Positions 1 to 6,164 of a stretch of 46,451 nucleotides of DNA are shown here, piece after piece (position 1 is the stretch's first letter; each line of letters starts with the position of its first letter). The position numbers were made by a program, and so were the translations under genes. The DNA lies in assembly GCA_003661385.1 (NCBI GenBank), contig QMWA01000002.1, forward strand, positions 1 through 46,451, read 5' to 3'. The notes beneath the pieces were generated by a model. The model worked only from the letters and a program-made list of their open reading frames with translations. It was not told the origin of the DNA and ran no database searches. The DNA is from Thermoproteota archaeon. Its GTDB lineage: Archaea > Korarchaeota > Korarchaeia > B14-G2.

Positions 1-50
1 ATTAAGAGGAGAGAAAGGGGTGGGAACGAGAGTTGTAGTGGGGGGTTCTC

Positions 51-377
51 TTGAGAAAAAGAAGTAAGAGGCCTAGTATAGTGGAATATGTAATCTCTGA
101 GGTGTTCTATGGAGTGATGTTAGCTGCTATAGCTTTTGGAGTCTCTTTTGCGATCGGGGAGTATGGTATATGGGTTTCACAGCTCTGGATGCTGAGTAGA
201 GAAAAGACGATGAAAGTGTTCTATCTCCTTGTATGCATCATATCCTCATTCTTTCTAGCCATACCAGTATATAACAGGAGATATGTACAGCTTCTTGGAA
301 GCCTAATTGCTTTAGCAATCTTCTGGATGATAGTGCTTAGAACCCTAGATCCCATAGCGCTGATATTTGGAGGATAG
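51..377 (+). CDS. Small three-segment membrane protein of unknown function
   Basis: The 108-residue protein opens with a basic cytoplasmic-looking stretch (MRKRSKRP) followed by three hydrophobic segments at about residues 13-35, 52-72 and 80-98. I recognise no family motif. The start is a TTG with a run of G upstream. The stop lies directly against the 3' end of the opposite-strand tRNA-Glu. It lies near a membrane-anchored HerA/VirB4-like ATPase gene, so a link to that system is conceivable but not shown. Being a small membrane protein of unknown role is all the sequence supports. Confidence 0.65.
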   Translation: MRKRSKRPSIVEYVISEVFYGVMLAAIAFGVSFAIGEYGIWVSQLWMLSREKTMKVFYLLVCIISSFFLAIPVYNRRYVQLLGSLIALAIFWMIVLRTLDPIALIFGG

Positions 378-463
378 TGCTCCGGGCGGGATTCGAACCC
401 GCGCTAGCGGCTTTCTCCATGCTCGAGAGGCCGCCGTGCTTGGCCTGGCTACACTACCGGAGC
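378..463 (-). tRNA. tRNA-Glu(CTC) with one 11-nt intron at 37/38
   Basis: The minus strand folds as a cloverleaf with acceptor GCTCCGG/CCGGAGC and discriminator A. The spliced anticodon loop is CTCTCGA, giving anticodon CTC. The intron is 413-423. It is supported by a bulge-helix-bulge: loop bases CTCT pair with GGAG in the intron, with three-base bulges cut as CG|A and AA|A. At 11 nt this is about as short as archaeal tRNA introns get. CCA is not encoded. Confidence 0.93.
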
Positions 464-486
464 ACCACCTACTGTTGGGATGGGGG

Positions 487-495
487 TATTTTAAA
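487..495 (-). promoter_or_regulatory. Promoter TATA box of tRNA-Glu
   Basis: Read on the minus strand this is TTTAAAATA, 24-32 bases upstream of the mature tRNA-Glu 5' end, which is the usual archaeal TATA spacing. It sits too close to the TTG of the plus-strand kinase gene to be that gene's promoter. Confidence 0.6.
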
Positions 496-496
496 C

Positions 497-1084
497 TTGT
501 CGATAGCAATAAAGCGGCTCTGTATAACTGGAACACCGGGAGTTGGTAAGACTACCATCAGCCTCAAAATAGCGAAGATCATGGGAGCTAAATACATAGA
601 TCTTGGTAAGCTTGTCATTAAACAGGGGTGGATAAGTGGATACGACCATGCTAGGAGGAGCTTCATAGTTAGCGATGAGATTGCAGGGAAGCTTAAGCTG
701 TACCTTACAAAATTTGAGAAGTATGTAATAGACACCCACTACTGTGAGCTTGTGCCTTCAGAGTGTATTGATATGGTTGTAGTGCTTAGGCTCAGACCAG
801 ATGTGCTTTTTGAGAGGCTTAGCATGAGAGGCTATAGCAGCAAGAAGGTGTGTGAGAATACGCTAGCTGAGGTACTTGATTCATGCTTAATATCGGCTAT
901 AGAAGCTCATGGCAGAGATAGGGTCATAGAAGTAGATACTACTGGAAAGAGCGTGGATTGCATAGTAGAGGAGGTGCTTAAGCTGGTATCTAAGAGAGAG
1001 AGGCGGATTGGCGTAGTTAACTGGCTTCAGGAGATTGATTATGAATTTTTACTAAAGTTGGAGAGGGGGCTTCAGGGGCCTTAA
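497..1084 (+). CDS. Fap7/AK6-like adenylate kinase (NTPase of small-subunit biogenesis)
   Basis: The 195-residue protein carries a P-loop GTPGVGKT at residues 12-19 and the family's downstream RGYS..K..EN..AE segment. Fap7/hAK6 proteins are atypical adenylate kinases and ATPases that act on uS11 and on late 18S/16S rRNA maturation; that role is from family knowledge. The start is the TTG at 497, because reading further upstream would run through the opposite-strand tRNA-Glu. The 3' end overlaps the convergent HerA-like ATPase gene by 68 bases. Confidence 0.88.
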   Translation: MSIAIKRLCITGTPGVGKTTISLKIAKIMGAKYIDLGKLVIKQGWISGYDHARRSFIVSDEIAGKLKLYLTKFEKYVIDTHYCELVPSECIDMVVVLRLRPDVLFERLSMRGYSSKKVCENTLAEVLDSCLISAIEAHGRDRVIEVDTTGKSVDCIVEEVLKLVSKRERRIGVVNWLQEIDYEFLLKLERGLQGP

Positions 1085-2807
1085 TTAGAGCCCATCCAGT
1101 CTCCATGTTTACTAGCATCTTGGATACCGAGGTAGGAGCAGCTAGCACCTTAGATGCTGTTTTAATGTCATCTAGAGATGCTTGACGTAGGATTATCTTA
1201 GTCCCTGTATTCTGTAGTATAGCAGTAGAAAGCCTTGAAATGGACTGTGCGGTCATTATGATGCAGACTCCGAACTTTCTAGCCTCTGATACAAGGTAGT
1301 CTATTATTGAAAGGTCATTGCTGCTGTACTCTGGAGATATCTTCTCTACCTCCTCTAGAAGTACGGCTAGCTGTAAGCCAGACAGCCTACCAGATGCCTT
1401 TATGGCGTCATAGAGGTAGCGTAAAATCACGTAAACAAGAAGCTTTCTTACCTCATTAGAAACTACACTAGACAAGTCTATGACGCAGCATCCTGAAGAA
1501 AGAGCTTTCCAGTTCACCGGGTTTGATGAAAAAATCTCGGAGGCCTGTCCCCTGGTGAGTCTGGTAAGCTTACGGAGGAGAGCCATCTTAGTCTCGTACT
1601 CCGCATAGCTTCTAACCTTAAAGCTTTCCACAGCCTTGACTAGCCCCCTTATAGATGGGTTATCAGACTTTATTACCATCTCAAGAGCTTTAGATAGCAT
1701 GACAGACTGTGGAAGAGTTAGATCCAGGACTTCAGTAAACACATCTATTAAGAAATCTATGTAGTCATCGTTACATTCAGTAAATGGATTAGACAGCAAG
1801 TCTAGCTTGAGGGTGTTATCTCTCACAGACAGCCTTGTAAACCCCGGAATATTGGCATACTCTCCATGGAGATCGAAGACTAGCACGGGTATATTGAGCT
1901 TGGCAAGCTGTGTAATTATGTGTCTAGCGATAGTTGTTTTTCCAGCTCCTGTAGCCCCAGCTATTAGGACATGGGATAATAAGGATGATATAGGTACCAT
2001 ATAGCTCGCAGGAGAAGATATTACAGGAATGCACATGCCCAGGCTTATGGACGGGGAAGTTGGCTTAGGAGGAGGTGCTATCGTCCTAAACTTCCCTATA
2101 TCGGATAGCTTTGGGATAGACGCGTTTAATGGAAGCAGCAGATCTAGGTCTCTAGAGTTTATGAGGCTAGCATCCAATGAGGTACCTGACTGCATCAGAG
2201 GGCAAACCAGCCTCTGTATGTCTTCAGGAGGTATGAGCTCAAACTCAAATTCTGGATAGAATCCAGACATGACAGATAGCATTGAGTCTACAGCAGCTGA
2301 AACCTCCTCAACTGACCTAGGACTGCTGTATTTGGACCACATTATCAGGTATATATCCATACAGGCTACTCTTTCGCCTAATGTCTTCAGAAGACGCTTT
2401 GGAGATATCATAAGCATATATGCTATGTTTAAAGAGGATCTCTCAACAATTCTGATCATAGATGATAAGACTGGAGTCTTATCAGCGTATTTTTGCTGAT
2501 CCCCACTTACTTCACTTTGATTGCTTATAGAAGCAACGCGAATACCAGCTATGACATATTTCTTCCCATGAATGCTCAATACTGCAACATCACCAACCCC
2601 TCTGAGATGAAAGGACAGAAGAGGTACAGTATGGTAGATTTTCACCAAAGTAAAGATGAATAAAGCGCTCAGGGTCAGCAGGATGTATGGCAATGCTTCT
2701 CTAAGTCCAATATGCATGCGGAGCTTTGGAAGATGCACTGCTATAGCTATTATAACAAGCAAAGAAAGCACAGCTAGCTCCATCTTGCCTACTTCCTTTC
2801 GGGTCAA
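1017..2807 (-). CDS. Membrane-anchored HerA/VirB4-family ATPase (CedB-like?)
   Basis: This 596-residue protein has two N-terminal transmembrane segments (about 9-25 and 40-58), a soluble linker, then a HerA/FtsK-type ATPase core: Walker A GATGAGKT at 284-291, VFDLHGEY at 309-316, Walker B AVLLEEVEK at 481-489 and a TAQS sensor at 519-522. N-terminal membrane anchoring plus this core is the layout of CedB, the motor of crenarchaeal DNA import, and of VirB4-like motors. No nuclease NurA gene is adjacent, which argues against end-resection HerA. The TTG start forms a TTGA overlap with the stop of the upstream TFB paralog, implying translational coupling; ATG at 2783 with a GGAAG site is an alternative start. 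The CedB assignment is inference. Confidence 0.8.
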   Translation of the reverse strand: MTRKEVGKMELAVLSLLVIIAIAVHLPKLRMHIGLREALPYILLTLSALFIFTLVKIYHTVPLLSFHLRGVGDVAVLSIHGKKYVIAGIRVASISNQSEVSGDQQKYADKTPVLSSMIRIVERSSLNIAYMLMISPKRLLKTLGERVACMDIYLIMWSKYSSPRSVEEVSAAVDSMLSVMSGFYPEFEFELIPPEDIQRLVCPLMQSGTSLDASLINSRDLDLLLPLNASIPKLSDIGKFRTIAPPPKPTSPSISLGMCIPVISSPASYMVPISSLLSHVLIAGATGAGKTTIARHIITQLAKLNIPVLVFDLHGEYANIPGFTRLSVRDNTLKLDLLSNPFTECNDDYIDFLIDVFTEVLDLTLPQSVMLSKALEMVIKSDNPSIRGLVKAVESFKVRSYAEYETKMALLRKLTRLTRGQASEIFSSNPVNWKALSSGCCVIDLSSVVSNEVRKLLVYVILRYLYDAIKASGRLSGLQLAVLLEEVEKISPEYSSNDLSIIDYLVSEARKFGVCIIMTAQSISRLSTAILQNTGTKIILRQASLDDIKTASKVLAAPTSVSKMLVNMETGWALIKAPEAPSPTLVKIHNQSPEAS

Positions 2808-3637
2808 TGTGGCCCACTGCCTGCTATGATACTTGATATCGCCCTCATGTGGTCATGTAGAGAAGACACATGTAAGTCAGCTAACCTGCATAGCATGGAT
2901 TGTGTTACTATTCCCCGCTTTTTCCCCCTTAATCTCCTTAATACTGCTGAATATGCCAGGTATATCACTGCTGCCGCAACGGCGCTCGGCCTTTTGCCAA
3001 CATAGTATGACTTGGGGATCCTAGCTGCTATCTTGAATGCTTCCTCTCTAACTACAGGTAAAAGCTCGATATCATCATTAGAGCCTCTAGATGATACTAT
3101 GTGCTCAACCCTCAGGAGTAAGCTCTCGAGGTAGGATAGGAGCAGAGGAGGCCTTACTTTAGCAATTGAGCTATAAGTGAGAAGATTCCTCATTAAAGTT
3201 CTGACCTTGACTCTTTTCCCCATCTCTGAGACAAGAGCAACTATATTCGAGATCTTAACTGGATTAGATGGATCTACCTCCTTTACTGCAGCTAGCAGAG
3301 AAACAATAGCTATGTAAGTTGAGTTAGTAAACTTACTTTGGTGGTAAGTAATTAAGTAAGATGCTATCTCCATTGCTCTATCCCGTGCATTCTTAGATAT
3401 AGATAGAGATCTACATACATAGCCTATTATTGTATCAACTCTGTGAATAAGTTTCCTATAGCTGCTTTCTTGCATTCTGATGTTCTCACTCTCCGAAAGC
3501 TTACGATGGTTTATGTTAGAATACGACATGCTCGACATGCTGCACCTTAAGACTTCATCTACGACTAACCCACAGCTTGGACATATGATCTCAAACCCCT
3601 GCACCACACACTCTACGCTACAGTTTGGGCATATCAT
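2804..3637 (-). CDS. Divergent TFB (TFIIB) paralog
   Basis: The 277-residue protein begins with a zinc ribbon whose cysteines are C3, C6, C19 and C22 (CPNC and CPSC), as in archaeal transcription factor B. Residues about 58-155 and 170-270 resemble the two cyclin repeats of the TFB core. The B-reader region that normally follows the ribbon, with its GPEWR-type motif, is absent; a Ser/Asn-rich stretch stands in its place. The protein may therefore bind promoter complexes without the normal start-site function, as in specialised TFB paralogs. It overlaps the downstream ATPase by four bases and probably shares its transcript. Confidence 0.75.
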   Translation of the reverse strand: MICPNCSVECVVQGFEIICPSCGLVVDEVLRCSMSSMSYSNINHRKLSESENIRMQESSYRKLIHRVDTIIGYVCRSLSISKNARDRAMEIASYLITYHQSKFTNSTYIAIVSLLAAVKEVDPSNPVKISNIVALVSEMGKRVKVRTLMRNLLTYSSIAKVRPPLLLSYLESLLLRVEHIVSSRGSNDDIELLPVVREEAFKIAARIPKSYYVGKRPSAVAAAVIYLAYSAVLRRLRGKKRGIVTQSMLCRLADLHVSSLHDHMRAISSIIAGSGPH

Positions 3638-3765
3638 TCAGTTATACACCAGCTAGTGCTGCCTAGCAGGCTGCTTTAATTGATTTAGCAGGTTTTCTTC
3701 AGCAAATCTTGGGGTTTTATTCAGAAAAGAGAAATGGAAAGTAATAACGGCAGCATATCCTAGTA

Positions 3766-4143
3766 TTACGAGGATAAAGCTGCTAGAAGCCCTCCCTTTA
3801 AGGTCAGGTATACATATTCTCCTTCATTGAAATCACTAAGATCTAATTCGCCAATGGCTGAAAAGAGCAAGCCGCCTATAGATGCTAGCATGGTAAGCCT
3901 ACCTCCCTCACGTCTAATCTTGTAAATCATACCGCGGACGACTATTCTCTGCTCTGCACTAGGCTCAGGTCTTGTTTTACTCATGACAAGCTCACCTTGT
4001 TCACCTATCCTATAGCTAGCTAGGTTGCGAGGTAGCTCTAGCTTGAAGCTACAGGAGCCGTCCGGTGTTTTAAGGCTTAGAACATCAATATCATAGTCGG
4101 AAAGAGGTTCAATGCCATCCAGCACTACCTTCCATTTCATCAT
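3766..4143 (-). CDS. rpoG: RNA polymerase subunit Rpo8/RpoG (Rpb8 homolog)
   Basis: The 125-residue beta-rich protein matches the pattern of crenarchaeal Rpo8: a central segment GMIYKIRREGG followed by LTMLASIGGLLFSAI and a C-terminal EGEYVYLTLK strand, comparable to the end of Sulfolobus Rpo8. Rpo8 is an RNA-polymerase subunit restricted to TACK archaea and eukaryotes, so its presence places the organism. The ATG at 4143 follows a GTGGGG site; an upstream GTG at 4155 is possible. It is divergent from the SmAP3 gene. Confidence 0.85.
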   Translation of the reverse strand: MMKWKVVLDGIEPLSDYDIDVLSLKTPDGSCSFKLELPRNLASYRIGEQGELVMSKTRPEPSAEQRIVVRGMIYKIRREGGRLTMLASIGGLLFSAIGELDLSDFNEGEYVYLTLKGGLLAALSS

Positions 4144-4197
4144 CTGGAACCCCACAAGGTATTAATCTACAATAGCTAGTTACCTACTGGTGGTATC

Positions 4198-4626
4198 TTG
4201 GAAAGCCCAAGAAGAAGCTTCCTTAAAGAGCTTTTGCAACTAATAGGAGAGACTGTAACAGTGTTTACAGATAGTGGAGAGATAGAGGGGGTTCTCCTGG
4301 GAGTAGATACAGATAGCATGAGCGTCTGTCTGGCTAATGCTATGACAGAAAGAGGGAAATTCTACAGGCTCGTAGTGCCGGGAGGTAATATTAGAAGCAT
4401 AGCTAAAGTAGAGGCCTCCCTCAACATGAAGAGGCTATATGACGAGATTAAGAAGACATTTGACCCAGAACTTGTTGAATACGATCAGAGTAAGGGTGAA
4501 ATAAGGGTATTTCAGGGTAGAGTCATAGTCACAAGAAGAGGAGTGATAGCTGAGAAAAAGGATAGAGTGTATGAAATGGTTAAGAAAATATACGATAAAT
4601 TCGTTGAAGAGAGTGAAAGGAGCTGA
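4198..4626 (+). CDS. SmAP3-type Lsm protein with C-terminal extension
   Basis: The 142-residue protein has an Sm fold at residues about 10-75 (IGETVTVFTDSGEIEGVLLGVDTDSM, with a Sm2-like VVPGGNIRSIAKVE strand) followed by an alpha/beta domain of about 60 residues. That two-domain layout is known from crenarchaeal SmAP3, an Sm-like ring protein presumed to bind RNA. The TTG start is set by a GGTGG ribosome site five bases upstream. It is distinct from the ordinary single-domain Lsm at 5450-5707. Confidence 0.8.
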   Translation: MESPRRSFLKELLQLIGETVTVFTDSGEIEGVLLGVDTDSMSVCLANAMTERGKFYRLVVPGGNIRSIAKVEASLNMKRLYDEIKKTFDPELVEYDQSKGEIRVFQGRVIVTRRGVIAEKKDRVYEMVKKIYDKFVEESERS

Positions 4627-4632
4627 TTTACG

Positions 4633-4935
4633 TTATAGCCTAGTTTTTCCACTCTTTTTAATAAGATAAAGCTTTAACAGCTTCTCATCGAGTATTATCG
4701 TGTGAGATATCCTCTTAACGAGCTTGAATGGAATAAAGACGCACCCCTCTTTATCCCTCCTGAAGTAGGCAAGAATCTCAGCAGTTTCTGGCTCATCTAG
4801 CTCCGGTTCGCATACTATACTTAATATCTCCCCCGTAAGCTCATTTACAACAAGATCCCTCAGCCTACCTATCAGCCGGCCATCATCAGTTAAGATCTGA
4901 AGATCCTTTAATCGGCCAACAGAGAATCTTGGCAC
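4633..4935 (-). CDS. PRC-barrel domain protein
   Basis: The 100-residue protein is essentially one PRC-barrel: residues about 5-45 contain the RLKDLQILTDDGRLIGRLRDLVVN pattern and a following ILSIVCEP strand, with FIPFKLVKRISHTIILD in the second half. PRC-barrels are small beta-barrel modules found in RNA-metabolism and cell-division proteins; the partner here is unknown. The GTG start follows a GGAGGTG site. It is convergent with the SmAP3 gene and separated by six bases. Confidence 0.78.
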   Translation of the reverse strand: MPRFSVGRLKDLQILTDDGRLIGRLRDLVVNELTGEILSIVCEPELDEPETAEILAYFRRDKEGCVFIPFKLVKRISHTIILDEKLLKLYLIKKSGKTRL

Positions 4936-4957
4936 CCTCCACTACACCTCCATTGGA

Positions 4958-5043
4958 TGGGCCGGGAGGGACTCGAACCCTCGACCTCCGCCTCGTCAGG
5001 ACGGCCTTATCACAGCGGAGTCATACCCCTAGACCACCGGCCC
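4958..5043 (-). tRNA. tRNA-Val(GAC) with a 14-nt intron before the anticodon stem
   Basis: Acceptor GGGCCGG/CCGGCCC, discriminator A. The anticodon arm is CCGTC-CTGACGA-GGCGG, giving GAC. Fourteen extra bases (5006-5019) lie between the D-stem and base 26. The proposed cuts match those of tRNA-Val(TAC): AC|T and AG|G. Here the central helix is TATG with GATA, so one of the four pairs is G-G. After removal the tRNA is 72 nt including the discriminator. Confidence 0.9.
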
Positions 5044-5063
5044 TAAAACTTCCTAGCAAGCAT

Positions 5064-5071
5064 GTTAAAAA
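5064..5071 (-). promoter_or_regulatory. Promoter TATA box of tRNA-Val(GAC)
   Basis: TTTTTAAC on the minus strand, 21-28 bases upstream of the tRNA 5' end. Confidence 0.5.
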
Positions 5072-5108
5072 GGTTTCAGTTTAGAACTCTTCAGTTAAGA
5101 GTAGATGG

Positions 5109-5196
5109 TGGACCGGGCGGGATTTGAACCCGCAACCTCCGCGATCACGTCTACATGATGCCAACGCGGCGCGCTACCAGGTTGCGCCACCGGCCC
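5109..5196 (-). tRNA. tRNA-Ala(GGC) with a 14-nt intron, boundary uncertain
   Basis: The acceptor pairs GGGCCGG with CCGGTCC and so contains G3-U70, the identity element of alanine tRNA; the acceptor and T-arm are the same as in tRNA-Ala(CGC) of this window. The 5-base anticodon stem CCGCG/CGCGG encloses 21 bases, so about 14 (near 5145-5158) must be removed to leave TTGGCAT, anticodon GGC. I could not find a normal four-pair bulge-helix-bulge at any allowed junction; the intron itself forms a hairpin ATCATG/CGTGAT. The 3' CCA is encoded. Confidence 0.8.
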
Positions 5197-5216
5197 AGCA
5201 GATTACTGCAGAGAGG

Positions 5217-5225
5217 ATTTTAAAC
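5217..5225 (-). promoter_or_regulatory. Promoter TATA box of tRNA-Ala(GGC)
   Basis: GTTTAAAAT on the minus strand, 21-29 bases upstream of the tRNA 5' end. Confidence 0.6.
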
Positions 5226-5254
5226 TTTTCCCTGGTAGGATTAGGAGCTACAGG

Positions 5255-5446
5255 CTACCATAGCCTCTTTCTCGTCAATGTATCCTTGTTCTGCCACTTG
5301 TACCTCCTTATCCTCTTAAGCCTACCGTACCCACAAGCAGCACAAACCCTCTTTGTGACATGATACGCATGCCTACCACACCTCCTACATCTTATGTGAG
5401 TTCTGCCCTTGGACTTCTTCCCCATAGATGGAGTACCCTTTACCAT
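5255..5446 (-). CDS. rpl37e: Ribosomal protein L37e
   Basis: The 63-residue basic protein has the L37e zinc motif: CRRCG at residues 20-24 and CAACG at 34-38, within [12 protein letters not shown]-like and [10 protein letters not shown] flanks. It is a component of the large ribosomal subunit. It follows the Lsm gene by three bases, a pairing conserved in archaea. The ATG is preceded by GGGGTGA. Confidence 0.96.
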   Translation of the reverse strand: MVKGTPSMGKKSKGRTHIRCRRCGRHAYHVTKRVCAACGYGRLKRIRRYKWQNKDTLTRKRLW

Positions 5447-5449
5447 GCT

Positions 5450-5707
5450 TCACCCCTCAACAGGCGATACCAACACGACATTATCTCCTCTTATGATGAC
5501 TCTACCTAGAGGCCTAGAAGGATCTAGTGGCACGGGGTCTTCCCCAGGTCTCCCTACAGCTAGCTCTTCTGCCCTATCTAGTACTATGTTCAGGTGGTTA
5601 TCAAAGGACATGAAGAGCCCCCTTACAATACCACCACCTCTGAGCACCACTAGAACCTGTTTACCAGTGTAGGCTTCTAACTGGGTTGTTGGCTCACTCA
5701 AGTGCAC
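5450..5707 (-). CDS. Lsm/Sm-like RNA-binding protein (SmAP1 type)
   Basis: The 85-residue protein is a single Sm fold: Sm1 (VLVVLRGGGIVRGLFMSFDNHLNIVL) at residues about 18-43 and Sm2 with the diagnostic IIRGDNVVLVS at 70-80. It would form heptameric rings that bind U-rich RNA. The GTG at 5707 is chosen; a TTG at 5701 lies eight bases behind GGTG and is also possible. Cotranscribed with rpl37e downstream; a TTTATTAA-like box lies about 27-35 bases upstream. Confidence 0.93.
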   Translation of the reverse strand: MHLSEPTTQLEAYTGKQVLVVLRGGGIVRGLFMSFDNHLNIVLDRAEELAVGRPGEDPVPLDPSRPLGRVIIRGDNVVLVSPVEG

Positions 5708-5795
5708 TACACCAAGATCGGGGTCTTCAAGGATGTTAATAAACTAGAGGGATAGGAATTTAAGTAGCAAAGCACTAGCTGTAACGGCTGGAACA

Positions 5796-6164
5796 ATGGG
5801 GGTGCTTAAGAAGATCTTTTCAAGAAGAGAGGATGAGGCAAGAATTGAGGAGGAAAGAGAGGACAGCGCCATAGATCTTACATATGATGCGGTAGTAGTC
5901 ATTAAGCCAATGAAGCTAAGAGACATAACCGATGTAGATAGCATAGTAGAGGAGGTTAGGAATGGAAACATACTTCTAATAGACATAGCCCCGCTCGCAG
6001 AGAGAAACCCAGAAGAGCTGCAGAGCGCAGTAAAGCAGATTAAAACACTACTATCCACCATGGGAGGAGAACTCGTCGCCCACCAACATAAGTCAGACTA
6101 CCCGATCCTATTGGCCACACCATCCTTTGTCAAAGTATGGAGAAGTGGAAGAACGAGGGGCTAG
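5796..6164 (+). CDS. SepF-like (DUF552) protein
   Basis: The 122-residue protein has an acidic, charged N-terminal linker (about 1-28) after MGVLKKIF and then a SepF-like domain with the pattern VVIKPMKLRDITDVDSIVEEVRNG and ILLIDIAPLAERNPEEL. SepF anchors FtsZ to the membrane in bacteria and many archaea; the short MGVLKKIF start could be a membrane-binding amphipathic helix. No ftsZ lies in the window, so the role in this organism is open. The gene lies divergently from lsm and convergently to fttA, with which it overlaps by four bases. Confidence 0.75.
   Translation: MGVLKKIFSRREDEARIEEEREDSAIDLTYDAVVVIKPMKLRDITDVDSIVEEVRNGNILLIDIAPLAERNPEELQSAVKQIKTLLSTMGGELVAHQHKSDYPILLATPSFVKVWRSGRTRG

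Noticed and set aside
367-549. Open frames across the tRNA-Glu gene on both strands
   Set aside because: They run through the tRNA cloverleaf and have no recognisable protein pattern.
5109-5196. tRNA-Pro or tRNA-His identity for this tRNA
   Set aside because: Other splice choices give TTGGGAT or TTGTGAT, but the G3-U70 pair and the arms shared with tRNA-Ala(CGC) point to alanine, and histidine tRNA would need its characteristic extra 5' G and C73.
5124-5363. Open frame covering tRNA-Ala(GGC) and the rpl37e 3' end
   Set aside because: It is antisense to clear genes and has no ribosome site or family match.
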